From Halorientalis sp. (lineage in GTDB: Archaea; Halobacteriota; Halobacteria; Halobacteriales; Haloarculaceae), in NCBI RefSeq assembly GCF_028275115.1, contig NZ_JAQCNH010000126.1, positions 1-34,500 on the forward strand: 34,500 bases of DNA. The letters run 5' to 3'. Position 1 is the stretch's first letter. Each line of letters begins with the position of its first letter. A program made the position numbers and the translations under genes. Shown piece after piece: positions 8,783 through 17,504 of this stretch. The notes below the pieces were generated by a model. It made no database searches. It was given only the letters and a program-made list of their open reading frames with translations, and was not told the origin of the DNA.

Positions 8783-9538
8783 TCAGGACATCGAGTACCC
8801 GCCGTCGACGACGAGGTTCTGCCCAGTTACGAACGAGGCCCCGTCGCTGAGCAGGAAGACGACTGCGTCGGCCACTTCGTCGGGAGTACCGACCCGGTCC
8901 ATCGGTGTCTCGCGCCGTGCGAACTCGACGGTGCCGTCGTGTGTATCCTCTCGTAACATCGACGTATCGACGAACCCGGGTGAGACGGCGTTGACGCGGA
9001 TTCCCTGGGCGGCGTAGTCGCGGGCGATCTGTCGGGTCAGCGCGATGACACCGCCTTTGGCCGCGCTGTAGGACGCGGAGTTGGGCGCGCCGGCGACGCC
9101 GAAGACGCTCCCGATGTTGATAATAGCCCCCCCGTCGTCGTCCAGCATTCGTTCAACGGCCGCGAGACAGCCGTGGTAAACGCCGGTGAGGTTGAGTTCG
9201 ACCGTCCGCTGCCAGTTCGTGGCGTCGGTGTCGGTCAGCGCGTACGAGTCGGCCCGGCCGGCGTTGTTGACGAACCCGTCGATACCCCCGAACGAGTCGA
9301 CTGCCGCGTCGACGGCGGCCCGGACGGCTTCGAGGTCAGTCACGTCCGTCTCGACGTACAGCGCCTCACCACCCGCCGCTTCGATGCGTTCGTCGGTCGG
9401 CACACCGTCGTCACGCGGCCCCTGAGTGAGGTCGGCGTTGACGACCGTCGCCCCCGCCGCCGCCGCGCGGAGCGCCGTCGCCCGACCGAGTCCCGAACTC
9501 CCGCCCGTGACGAGCACCGTTCGATTTTCGAGGTCCAT
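8783..9538 (-). CDS. SDR-family NAD(P)-dependent dehydrogenase (second of two)
   Basis: A 251-residue classical SDR with TGGSSGLG (11-18), NNAG (91-94), catalytic Ser144, Tyr157 and Lys161, and the C-terminal [11 protein letters not shown] signature. It probably oxidises a hydroxyl on a pathway intermediate (3-hydroxyacyl-CoA or a ring alcohol). It ends 82 nt before the acyl-CoA synthetase start and is transcribed in the same direction, so the two may share a transcript although the synthetase appears to have its own TATA box. It diverges from livG across 143 nt. Confidence 0.92.
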   Translation of the reverse strand: MDLENRTVLVTGGSSGLGRATALRAAAAGATVVNADLTQGPRDDGVPTDERIEAAGGEALYVETDVTDLEAVRAAVDAAVDSFGGIDGFVNNAGRADSYALTDTDATNWQRTVELNLTGVYHGCLAAVERMLDDDGGAIINIGSVFGVAGAPNSASYSAAKGGVIALTRQIARDYAAQGIRVNAVSPGFVDTSMLREDTHDGTVEFARRETPMDRVGTPDEVADAVVFLLSDGASFVTGQNLVVDGGYSMS

Positions 9539-9647
9539 GTCGGCACATCACTGTGGGCACCGTCAAAACGGTTCCGCCCCTCGGAGTCGGTCAGGGGAGG
9601 GAGTGTCCCGTCCACCGGCGGCCTGTCTCCGAGGGTCGGGCGGAACT

Positions 9648-9655
9648 ACTATTAT
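9648..9655 (+). promoter_or_regulatory. TATA-like box of livGF
   Basis: ACTATTAT is centred about 30 nt before the ATG at 9682. This spacing favours 9682 over the in-frame ATGs at 9670 and 9673 as the start of livG. Confidence 0.45.
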
Positions 9656-9681
9656 CAGGGAGTCTGTCCATGATGGTACTG

Positions 9682-10428
9682 ATGGCCAGTAGAAATGTCA
9701 TATTACGAGTCGACGGACTCACGAAGAAGTTTGAGGGGCTCACTGCCGTCGACGACGTTACTGCCGAGTTTCACGACGGGGAACTGAACGCGATTATTGG
9801 TCCGAACGGGGCAGGCAAAACCACCTTTTTTAATCTCCTCACGGGGTCGTTAGAACCGACGAGCGGTGCGGTTCACTTCGAGGGTCAAGACATCACCGGA
9901 ATGAATCCGAGCGGCATTGCCCGACGCGGCATCATCAGGTCCTATCAGGTGACGAAACTGTTCGAAGAGTTGAGTGTGCTGGAAAACGTGGCCATCGCGG
10001 TCCAGTCGAACTCGATGTCGTACAATTTCTGGCAGCCGACCGACCCGAAGATATCCGAGCGGGCGCGGGAAATTCTCGACCGCGTCGGTCTGACAGGCAA
10101 GGCCGACGCTCTCGCGGCGAATCTAAGCCACGGGGAACAACGAACCCTCGAAATCGCCGTCACGCTGGGAACCGACCCGAAATTCCTCCTGCTCGACGAG
10201 CCGACCAGCGGCATGAGCCCCGAGGAGACCACCGAAGTCATCGAGCTTATCCGGGAACTGCAGTCCGATTTTCCGATAATTCTCATCGAACACAAGATGG
10301 ACGTCGTCAACGAAGTCGCCGACAATATTATTGTACTGTACAACGGCAGAAAGATAGCCGACGACGAACCCTCGGTGGTGCAACGTAACGAGGAGGTTCG
10401 GCAGGTGTACCTGGAGGGGTCGACATGA
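9682..10428 (+). CDS. livG: Branched-chain/hydrophobic acid ABC transporter ATPase, LivG type
   Basis: First ATPase of a HAAT-family importer. The 248 residues contain Walker A GPNGAGKT (40-47), a Q-loop Gln at 89, the signature LSHGEQ (148-153), Walker B LLLDEP (169-174) and a switch His in IEHKMDVV. LivG-specific features include FEGLTAV near the start and the FNLLTG block. Three in-frame ATGs (9670, 9673, 9682) are possible; 9682 suits the TATA-like box at 9648. Its stop overlaps the livF start by ATGA, so the two are translationally coupled. The partner permeases and binding protein lie on the opposite strand downstream, pointing toward it. Confidence 0.93.
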   Translation: MASRNVILRVDGLTKKFEGLTAVDDVTAEFHDGELNAIIGPNGAGKTTFFNLLTGSLEPTSGAVHFEGQDITGMNPSGIARRGIIRSYQVTKLFEELSVLENVAIAVQSNSMSYNFWQPTDPKISERAREILDRVGLTGKADALAANLSHGEQRTLEIAVTLGTDPKFLLLDEPTSGMSPEETTEVIELIRELQSDFPIILIEHKMDVVNEVADNIIVLYNGRKIADDEPSVVQRNEEVRQVYLEGST

Positions 10429-11141
10429 GTCTACTGGAACTCACGGGGGTCGACACCTACTACGGCCAGAGTCACATCCTCCACGACGTCTCGTTGACCG
10501 TCGACGAGGGCTCACTCTGTGCCCTCGTCGGTCGGAACGGGGCAGGAAAAACGACCACGCTACGCTCGATAATGGGGGTCCAGAATCCCCGGTCCGGAAC
10601 TGTTCGGTTCGACGGGGTCGACATCACCGACAACGACCCCCATCAGACCTCACAGGCCGGTGTCTCGCTCATTCCGGAGCACCGTCGGGTCTTCCCGGAG
10701 CTCTCGGTCGAGGAGAACTTACGACTCGGGCATCTCGGACAGGACGTTGCCGGCGACAGGGTAGCCTCGTTGACCGATCAGGTGTTCGAGTACTTCCCGC
10801 GGCTGGAAGAGCGAAAGTCCCAGCAGGCGGGGCAGATGAGCGGCGGTGAACAGCAGATGCTCGCCATCGCACGCGGGATGTTGTCCGATCCGGATATGTT
10901 GCTCATCGACGAACCGACCGAGGGACTGATGCCGGCGTTGGTAGAGAAGCTTCGGGACATCCTCACCCGAATCAACCGTGACGGCATCACCGTTCTACTG
11001 GTGGAGCAGAACGTCGAACTCGCCTTCGATATCAGCGACTACGCTTACATTATCGACGAAGGCGAAAACAGAGTCGACGGACCGAGTGAGGAACTGAAGC
11101 AGGACGACGAGATCAAAGACCGTTACCTGGCGCTCGGATAG
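10425..11141 (+). CDS. livF: Branched-chain/hydrophobic acid ABC transporter ATPase, LivF type
   Basis: Second ATPase of the importer, 238 residues, the normal LivF length. Motifs: Walker A GRNGAGKT (36-43), the LivF-typical IPEHRRVFPELSVEENL, signature MSGGEQ (138-143) and Walker B MLLIDEP (158-164), with His replaced by Gln at the switch (LVEQNVELA), as is usual in LivF. It forms a heterodimer with LivG on the cytoplasmic face of LivH/LivM. The start overlaps the livG stop. Only 43 nt separate its stop from the end of the convergent livM gene. Confidence 0.93.
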   Translation: MSLLELTGVDTYYGQSHILHDVSLTVDEGSLCALVGRNGAGKTTTLRSIMGVQNPRSGTVRFDGVDITDNDPHQTSQAGVSLIPEHRRVFPELSVEENLRLGHLGQDVAGDRVASLTDQVFEYFPRLEERKSQQAGQMSGGEQQMLAIARGMLSDPDMLLIDEPTEGLMPALVEKLRDILTRINRDGITVLLVEQNVELAFDISDYAYIIDEGENRVDGPSEELKQDDEIKDRYLALG

Positions 11142-11184
11142 CCCGGATCGAGACTCGCCGTCGAATCAAAAACAACGCAGTTGA

Positions 11185-12198
11185 TTACGGTCGCAGTCGT
11201 TCGATGAGTCGCCTGATGCTGAACGACTCGTTTTCGTCGAGGAACGTGTTTCGCAGGAGGCCGATGATACCCTCCGGTGCGAGCATGACGATAGTGATAA
11301 TAACGAGCCCGAAGAATATTTCCCAGTGGTCGGTAACTCGGGTCAGCGTGTTCGAAAAGAAGATGAACACGACTGAACCGACGAGCGGTCCGGTGAGTGT
11401 CCCGATCCCGCCGATGATAGTCATGATGACGACTTCACCGGAGAGCTGCCAGAACAGGAGACTCGGGGAGATGAACACGAACAACACGGCGTAGATCGCA
11501 CCGGCCAGTGCCGAGATGGCGCCCGACATGGTAAACGCCAACAGCAGATACTTGTCGACGTCGTACCCCAGATGTAGGGCCCGCTCTTCGCTCTCGCGAA
11601 TCGCTTTCAGCACCCGTCCGAACGGGGAACGGACGACCCGGGCTACCAGAGCAAACAACAGCAGAAACAACGCACTGACGACGAAGAAAAAGTGTAGCTC
11701 GTTGTTCATCGGCGCCAGTGGACCGATTTGGGCCTCGGTAATGGGGATCGACGCACCGTTTGACCCACCGGTCAGGTCGGCCCACTGGAACACGATTACG
11801 TACACGAGCTGTGCCAGCGCGAGGGTGATCATTGCGAAGTAGATGCCGCGCCGGCGGAGACTCAGGAAGCCGAACACGACGCTCAGCGCCGTGACCGCGA
11901 CGACCGTGACCGGAATCGCGACGTAGAGGCTCGAAAACAGGTGTTCGAGCGAGAGAATGACGCCGTACGCACCGAGACCGAAGTACGCTGCGTGGCCAAA
12001 GGAGAGTTCGCCACCGAACCCGAGAATGATGTTGTAGCCCATGGCGAAGATGGCCATGACCATGACATGGGAGGCGATAAACGGTCCCATCAGGTCCGGG
12101 AGGATGGCGATGAGCGCCAGGCTGGCGACGAAGGCGAGTCGCAACTCGCCCACGCGGTCGGAGAACGACCGCACGCGGGTCGCGACTGCCGAAATCAT
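11185..12198 (-). CDS. livM: HAAT-family ABC permease, LivM type
   Basis: A 337-residue integral membrane protein with about ten hydrophobic segments. The permease block around GFGGELSFGHAAYFGLGAYG and the later GGIGTLTGPLVGSVV loop, which docks with the ATPases, are both clear LivM features. The ATG overlaps the livH stop by four bases, so it is the last gene of the livK-livH-livM operon. With LivH it forms the transmembrane channel. The C-terminus (SIRRLIERLRP) is the expected cytoplasmic basic tail. Confidence 0.93.
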   Translation of the reverse strand: MISAVATRVRSFSDRVGELRLAFVASLALIAILPDLMGPFIASHVMVMAIFAMGYNIILGFGGELSFGHAAYFGLGAYGVILSLEHLFSSLYVAIPVTVVAVTALSVVFGFLSLRRRGIYFAMITLALAQLVYVIVFQWADLTGGSNGASIPITEAQIGPLAPMNNELHFFFVVSALFLLLFALVARVVRSPFGRVLKAIRESEERALHLGYDVDKYLLLAFTMSGAISALAGAIYAVLFVFISPSLLFWQLSGEVVIMTIIGGIGTLTGPLVGSVVFIFFSNTLTRVTDHWEIFFGLVIITIVMLAPEGIIGLLRNTFLDENESFSIRRLIERLRP

Positions 12199-13133
12199 TC
12201 TGCGGCCACCTCCGCTCCGAAGAGGCCGTCGGGGCGCACTAGCAACACGACTGCCATGAAGACGAACGCGATAGCCTGTGCCGCCTCGGAGTAGAACACA
12301 CCGGTCATCACCTGCAACTGACCGATCAGCAGACCGGCGACGATGCTCCCGCGGAAGCTACCGAGGCCACCGACGACGACCACGACGAACGCTGGAATCA
12401 GCAGTTCGATACCGAGCGTGGGGAACGCACCTCTGACCGGACCGATGAGCGCGCCAGCCGTGCCGGCCAGCGCAGCGCCGATGCCGAACACCACCATGTA
12501 GAGGCGTGAGACGTCGATGCCGAGCATGTCGACCATCTCCCGGTCCTGTGTCCCCGCGCGGATCAGGAGACCCAGGTCCGTCCGGTTCAGGAACAGGTAC
12601 ACCGCAGCGATGAGGACGGTGCCCGCGACGACGACGAACACCCGGTACAGCGGATAGCTGAACAGCACGAGGTCGACCGCACTGTCGCCCCACGCCGGCG
12701 TGGAGAAGTTTTTGCCGGTTCGTCCCCAGACGAAGATGACACTGCCACGGAGTAACTCGGCGACGCCGAAGGTCAGTAGCAACTGGAGCAAGGCGCCGTA
12801 GCGGCCGTAGGTGTATCTGAGCAGGGTTCGTTCGAGTAACATCCCGAGTACGAGCGTCGCGACGATAGCACCCCCGACCCCGAGGAAGTAACTCCCCGTC
12901 GCGTCGATCACGGTCCAAGAGACGTAGGTCCCAACGAGGAGTGTGTCGCCGTGCGCGAAGTTGATAATTCCCAGCAGGCCGAAGATAATGGTCAGACCCA
13001 GCGAGATGAGAACGAGAATCATTCCGAGCACGAGGCCGTTGAACAGCTGCGCGGAGTAGTAATCGACCTGCAGCGGCACGGACAGCGTCTCCACCACTCC
13101 AGGGAGTGCACTGGTGAGTGTTGACGAAAGCAT
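12195..13133 (-). CDS. livH: HAAT-family ABC permease, LivH type
   Basis: A 312-residue membrane protein with eight or more segments. LivH hallmarks are QLFNGLVLGMILVLISLGL near the N-terminus, GIINFAHGDTLLVGTY, and the ATPase-contact loop VVVVGGLGSFRGSIVAGLL. It starts only 9 nt after the binding-protein gene and overlaps livM by four bases, so the three are one operon. The family imports branched-chain amino acids, amides, urea, and aliphatic or aromatic carboxylates; the catabolic neighbours point to a carboxylate. Confidence 0.93.
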   Translation of the reverse strand: MLSSTLTSALPGVVETLSVPLQVDYYSAQLFNGLVLGMILVLISLGLTIIFGLLGIINFAHGDTLLVGTYVSWTVIDATGSYFLGVGGAIVATLVLGMLLERTLLRYTYGRYGALLQLLLTFGVAELLRGSVIFVWGRTGKNFSTPAWGDSAVDLVLFSYPLYRVFVVVAGTVLIAAVYLFLNRTDLGLLIRAGTQDREMVDMLGIDVSRLYMVVFGIGAALAGTAGALIGPVRGAFPTLGIELLIPAFVVVVVGGLGSFRGSIVAGLLIGQLQVMTGVFYSEAAQAIAFVFMAVVLLVRPDGLFGAEVAAE

Positions 13134-13142
13134 TAGTTCAGA

Positions 13143-14405
13143 TTAGAACGAGCAGCCTGTCTGGTCACAGGTTCGCATGTGCGCGTCGGCGGGGTCGTCC
13201 GGGACGTTGATGACCTCGTAGTAGTTTTGTCCGTCGACCTCGGACGGGTCCCGGCCCTGCACGGTCATCGTCGCGATCGACGCACGATGGTCACAGGACC
13301 GGAACCGTTCGCCGGTGCCCCACAGCTGCGGGAACAGCTCACGGTCTTCCATTTCGTCACGGACGGCCTCGTGGTCCGCTCCGTCGGCGGCGTCGATTGC
13401 CTGCAGCGTGGTGCGAATTCCCGCGTACATACTCGCCGAAAAGCCGAGTGGGCGGTCACCGTACTCACTTTTGAACGCATCCGAGAACGACTTGGCTGCA
13501 CCGGCCCCGTGTTGCCAGTACCACGGCGCGCTCGCGTAAAAGTTATTCTTGCTGAGAATCTCCGAGCCGATCTGTTCGGCCTCGACGATGCCTGTCGCGG
13601 GCCAAACGCAAACGCGGTCTTCGAACAGGCCGAACTCGTTGGCCTGTCGCGCGCTCTGAACGTGGTTCGACGCGAACAGATTGAAGCTGATGATATCGGC
13701 CCCGGAGTTTCGCGCGTCCGTGATCGCCTGTGAGTAGTCGGTCGCCCCGAACTCGACGAAGCTGTTGCCCAGGTATTCGACGCCATCGGCGTTCTGGACG
13801 ATCTGCGTCTCGTTCCAGTTTTGGATCGACTGCCCCCACGAGTAGTCCGCGCTGATCTCGTAGACGCTCTCCCCGAGGCCCTGCTCCAGCACGTAGCGGA
13901 GCCCACCGCTGGTCTGCATAACCGCACTGTTGCCAGCGTTGAACGTGTTCGAGCGGCACTCGGCGCCCGTGATGGCGTTGCTGCCACCGACACACGTGTA
14001 GATGACGTCCTCACGCTGGGCGAGTTCACCGATCGCCAGCGCGACACTGCTCGAAAAGTTGCCCGCGAGGAAGTCGGCGTTCTCCTGTCGCAACAGTTCG
14101 CGGGCGACCGACGTCGCCTCCTGAGTGTCAGTCTGCGTGTCGCGGAACACGACCTCGACCTCTCGTTCGCCCGCGTCGTTGTCCTCGTTGGCGTGTGTGA
14201 CGGCCAGTTCGACCGCCTTCTTCTGGTTCTGCCCGATGTTCCCGTACGGACCACTCGTCGGAATCGTGCCACCGATCGTGATGGTTCCCGAACTGCCATC
14301 ACCGCCTCCGGTCAGACAACCGGCGAGTGTGAGTGAAGACCCGGCCGCGGCGTACTTCAGGTACTGCCGTCGAGACGCACTTTTACCACTGGTATTATTT
14401 GACAT
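13143..14405 (-). CDS. HAAT solute-binding lipoprotein (LivK/Peripla_BP_6 type), Tat exported
   Basis: A 420-residue extracellular binding protein that delivers ligand to LivHM. The N-terminus has a twin-arginine motif SRRQYLK (11-17), a hydrophobic stretch and a lipobox LAGC (27-30), so it is Tat exported and lipid anchored, as is common in haloarchaea. A Gly/Asp/Ser linker is followed by ITIGGTIPTSGPYGNIGQNQ, the ligand-binding start of LivK-like proteins. The mature domain is full length and has several cysteines, unusual for a halophile. It is the first gene of the livKHM operon with a clear TATA box upstream. The ligand is unknown; the binding-pocket residues give no unambiguous amino-acid signature. 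Confidence 0.92.
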   Translation of the reverse strand: MSNNTSGKSASRRQYLKYAAAGSSLTLAGCLTGGGDGSSGTITIGGTIPTSGPYGNIGQNQKKAVELAVTHANEDNDAGEREVEVVFRDTQTDTQEATSVARELLRQENADFLAGNFSSSVALAIGELAQREDVIYTCVGGSNAITGAECRSNTFNAGNSAVMQTSGGLRYVLEQGLGESVYEISADYSWGQSIQNWNETQIVQNADGVEYLGNSFVEFGATDYSQAITDARNSGADIISFNLFASNHVQSARQANEFGLFEDRVCVWPATGIVEAEQIGSEILSKNNFYASAPWYWQHGAGAAKSFSDAFKSEYGDRPLGFSASMYAGIRTTLQAIDAADGADHEAVRDEMEDRELFPQLWGTGERFRSCDHRASIATMTVQGRDPSEVDGQNYYEVINVPDDPADAHMRTCDQTGCSF

Positions 14406-14431
14406 CCGTAGACTGCTTATTCGAGAGGTTA

Positions 14432-14440
14432 CTTATAAAT
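14432..14440 (-). promoter_or_regulatory. TATA box of the livKHM operon
   Basis: ATTTATAAG in the operon's direction is centred about 31 nt upstream of the ATG at 14405. The plus-strand string CTTATAAAT is repeated exactly 30 bp away at 14462-14470, so a second promoter or a tandem element may be present. Confidence 0.6.
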
Positions 14441-14594
14441 TATGGAAGAAATAAGGTTCGTCTTATAAATGCACCAGTGAGTTCGCGAATTCGGATCGGG
14501 AGCGGTGAGGAACGCTCTGTCAGAGCCCCGACGCCCAATCGGTCCGCTATCAGGGCCGACCGGAAACGGGAGCCGCCGTGTTCGGAGCGCGGGA

Positions 14595-16130
14595 TCAGTT
14601 GCTGCCGTGTCGGTCGACGATAGCCTGGCGCTCTATCTTTCCGGTCCCGCTTTTGGGCAACGAGTCCGTGAACACCAGTTCTTTCGGACGTTTGAATCGC
14701 GCGAGTCGGTCCTCGAGGAACGCGTCCAGTTCGTCGTCCGAGATGGGTTGGCCGTCGACCGTCGTGACGACGGCCTTGACGATTTCACCCCACTTCTCGT
14801 CCGGTTCCCCGAAGACGACGACCTGGTCTACGTCGTCGTGTGAGTACAGTGCTTCTTCGACTTCGCCCGGATAGACGTTCTCCCCGCCGGTGATTATCAT
14901 GTCGTCCATCCGGCCGTGGATGTGGTAGAATCCCTCCTGGTCCTTCTCGGCGATGTCGCCGGTGTAGAACCAACCGTCCTCGTCCCAGGCCTGTGCAGTC
15001 TCCTCCGGGCGACCGAGATATCCGTCCGCGACGGTCGGTCCCCGGTGCAGGAGTTCACCGGCCTCCCCAGGTGGACACTCGTCGCCGTGTTCGTCGACTA
15101 TCTTCGCGTCTACGTGTGTGAACGTCCGCCCGTTACACTTCGCTGGCTTGTCCATCGCGTGTTCGGGTCGAAGGAACAGCGAGCCGTCGGTGGTCTCGGT
15201 CAGCCCGTACGCCGCGACACAGGGCACACCGACCTCGTCGAACGATTCCTTGAGTTCGCTCGGCACCGGTTCGCCACCGCCGATGACGAGTTCGAGCGCG
15301 TCGAGGTCGTGGTCCTGCCAGCCGTCGACACCGGTCATCGTGTTTAGCATCGTTGGGACGGCGAACATCTTGGTGACGCCGTAGTTCGCCATTATTTCCC
15401 AGGTCTCCTCGGGTTCGAACTGCTGCTGAAGAATGACTGTCCCGCCCGTGTGGAGCACCGGCAGCGTCAAGATGTTGAGTCCACCGACGTGGAAAATCGG
15501 CGACGACGTGACGGTCACGTCGTCGCTATCGAGTTCGGTGTCGACGATGTAGCTCACCGACGAGAAAAACAGGTTCTTGTGCGAGAGCGGGACGCCTTTC
15601 GGCCGCCCGGTCGACCCGCTCGTGTACAGGATCACTGCCGGGTCCTCGAACACGTCGGCCACCGCCACCTCGGTGGCGTCCCGGTCGTAGAACGTCGCCC
15701 AGTCGTCGGCGTCGACACGTGTTTTACCGTCGGCCTCACCGATTCGAACTGTCTCCACGTCCGCCGTTGGAAGGTCCGCGACCGTCTCCTCAAAGGTGCC
15801 CTCGTAGACGAACAGTTCGGGGTCGACGTCTCCCTGTAGGTAGGCCAGTTCGTCGGTGGCGAGCCGGTAGTTGAACGGTGCGATAGCCACTCCGAGCTTA
15901 CACGTCGCGAAGAACAGCTCGAAGAACTCGACCGAGTTACGGAACAGGCCGCACACCCGGTCACCGCTCTCCACACCGCGAGCGGCCAGTTCACGAGCGA
16001 CGGCGTTGGACCGCTTCTCGAGTTCCGAGTACGTGTGCTCGTTCCGGGTCGCCTGTTCGACGATTGCGACGTCGTCCGGCTGACCGGACGACTTTTTACG
16101 GAGGATGTAGCCGAAGTTCGATTGCTGCAT
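14595..16130 (-). CDS. AMP-forming acyl-CoA synthetase, FadD-like
   Basis: A second CoA ligase, 511 residues. Motifs: YTSGSTGRPKG (169-179), YGLTETT, the hinge YTGDIAEKDQEGF followed by GRMDDMIITGGENVYPGEVE, and the catalytic lysine K498 in SGTGKIERQ. The motif spelling is that of the FadD/4-coumarate ligase-like branch, unlike the other synthetase at 7082-8701, so the two probably act on different acids. It lies 45 nt after the VOC gene in the same direction and may be the last gene of the SCP2-hydrolase-VOC-ligase operon; an AT-rich box near 16163-16170 could give it its own promoter. Confidence 0.92.
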   Translation of the reverse strand: MQQSNFGYILRKKSSGQPDDVAIVEQATRNEHTYSELEKRSNAVARELAARGVESGDRVCGLFRNSVEFFELFFATCKLGVAIAPFNYRLATDELAYLQGDVDPELFVYEGTFEETVADLPTADVETVRIGEADGKTRVDADDWATFYDRDATEVAVADVFEDPAVILYTSGSTGRPKGVPLSHKNLFFSSVSYIVDTELDSDDVTVTSSPIFHVGGLNILTLPVLHTGGTVILQQQFEPEETWEIMANYGVTKMFAVPTMLNTMTGVDGWQDHDLDALELVIGGGEPVPSELKESFDEVGVPCVAAYGLTETTDGSLFLRPEHAMDKPAKCNGRTFTHVDAKIVDEHGDECPPGEAGELLHRGPTVADGYLGRPEETAQAWDEDGWFYTGDIAEKDQEGFYHIHGRMDDMIITGGENVYPGEVEEALYSHDDVDQVVVFGEPDEKWGEIVKAVVTTVDGQPISDDELDAFLEDRLARFKRPKELVFTDSLPKSGTGKIERQAIVDRHGSN

Positions 16131-16175
16131 ACGTCACCCCTGTGTTCGACCGATGCTTAGTGTTTATGTTAGGTT

Positions 16176-16640
16176 TTATTCATTGTCGCGGAGCGCGTCA
16201 AGTCGGTAGTTCGTCTCGTAGGCGTGAGGGAACTCGGCCAGGAAGACGAACAGTCCGTCGAAGTCACGGGGGTGATAGAGATACTCGGTGAACCCCCCGG
16301 CCGCGATTTCACCGACGGGGTCGATGCCATCCTCGGCCAGTTCTGCCTGTGCCGCAGCCAGGTCCGCGACCTGGAAGGCAATAGCGTACAAGCCGGTTCC
16401 GTTTTTTTCGACGAACTCCGAAACTGCGTCCTCGCCTGTTTCCGAGGCCGGTTGTATGAGGTCCAGACCGATACCGTTGCGGTCGATGACGCTCTGGAGT
16501 TCGTTCGCTCCGGCCGACGTCTCGGTTGTCAGCGTCAGGCGGTCACCGAACGCGATATCGAGGCGCTCCGACAGCGTCCCCGACGTCTCTTCCACGTCGT
16601 CGGTCGCGACCACGATTCGGTCAATGTCAACAACCTGCAT
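16176..16640 (-). CDS. VOC-superfamily protein lacking metal ligands
   Basis: A 154-residue protein of the vicinal-oxygen-chelate (glyoxalase/methylmalonyl-CoA epimerase) fold, with two beta-alpha-beta-beta-beta units. The layout follows methylmalonyl-CoA epimerase: an opening strand (DIDRIVVATDDVEET), a GLDLIQPAS strand and a second-module GLYAIAFQVADLAAAQAEL. Metal-binding positions are replaced: the first His by Arg8, the HHIAF pair by Tyr85-Ala86, and the last Glu strand by LFVFLAEF. It is therefore probably not a classical metal-dependent epimerase. It is encoded between a hydrolase and a CoA ligase, suggesting a role on a CoA-linked intermediate. The fold call is good; function is unknown. 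Confidence 0.8.
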   Translation of the reverse strand: MQVVDIDRIVVATDDVEETSGTLSERLDIAFGDRLTLTTETSAGANELQSVIDRNGIGLDLIQPASETGEDAVSEFVEKNGTGLYAIAFQVADLAAAQAELAEDGIDPVGEIAAGGFTEYLYHPRDFDGLFVFLAEFPHAYETNYRLDALRDNE

Positions 16641-16694
16641 GACAGACGCAGCAACGAAACGGAGGGTCTTGAAACTATCCTCCTGGATTCGGTC

Positions 16695-17504
16695 TCAAGC
16701 GACTCCGTTGCGCGCGAGGAAGTCGAGGCTGATGTCGGCGAGGCTCTCGGGGTCCTCGAACATCGGGTAGTGGCCCATCTCGTCGCCGACGATGAACTCG
16801 CCGTGTTCGTCGGGGACGTCCGCTATGGTGCTCTCCATGACGTCGTCGGGAACGTAGTAGTCGGCCTCCCCTTTGAACAACATGAACGGGCACGAGATGT
16901 CGCTCAGTTTGTCTCGGACGTCGTGGTTGACCCAGCACTCCAGGTCGCCCGTAGCGACCTCCTGCGGCGCGTACCGGTGCATCCACCGCGTCTCCGTGAC
17001 TTTCTCCTCGGAGACGGGACGGTACATCGACTGCTCGGCAGCCCGCTCCATGATGTCCCGCCAACCGGGACAGGCGTGGGGATGTTCGTACGTGTTGACG
17101 TCGGGGAACGTCGGCGTGTGTGCCGCCCCTTCGAGCGCGAGTGCGGCCTCGATGTCGTCGGAGTAGTGACACGCCATGTCGGTCACCATGTTGCCGCCGA
17201 TAGAACAGCCCATGACGATGGGCTCTTGCTCACAGACCTCCTGTATGATGTCCCAGGTGAACGCCGAGTACTCGCGCATCTGCCGGAACGGCCCCCAGTC
17301 GACGGGGTAGGACTTCCCGTGTCCCGGAAGGTCGACCGCGATGGCTCGATAGCCGGCGTCGGCGATGAGCGGCAACAGCTCGTAGTACTCTATCGAGCAG
17401 GCCCCTGCGGTGTGAATACAGAAGAACGGTGGTCCCTGGCCGGTCTCCTCGTAGTAGATTCTCGTTCCGTCGACGTCCACGTAGTGTCCGGTGAGTTCAC
17501 TCAT
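16695..17504 (-). CDS. Alpha/beta-fold hydrolase
   Basis: A 269-residue alpha/beta hydrolase. The nucleophile elbow is GCSIG (Ser101), the acid is Asp215 in KGEADYYVP and the base is His245 in MGHYPMFE; the oxyanion region is FCIHTAGACS. This pattern is shared by C-C bond hydrolases (MhpC/BphD), enol-lactonases and esterases. Its start overlaps the SCP2 gene stop by ATGA, so the two are coupled. In this island it could open a lactone or hydrolyse a C-C bond or a CoA ester; sequence alone does not separate these. The cap region has several Cys and Trp residues. Confidence 0.88.
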   Translation of the reverse strand: MSELTGHYVDVDGTRIYYEETGQGPPFFCIHTAGACSIEYYELLPLIADAGYRAIAVDLPGHGKSYPVDWGPFRQMREYSAFTWDIIQEVCEQEPIVMGCSIGGNMVTDMACHYSDDIEAALALEGAAHTPTFPDVNTYEHPHACPGWRDIMERAAEQSMYRPVSEEKVTETRWMHRYAPQEVATGDLECWVNHDVRDKLSDISCPFMLFKGEADYYVPDDVMESTIADVPDEHGEFIVGDEMGHYPMFEDPESLADISLDFLARNGVA

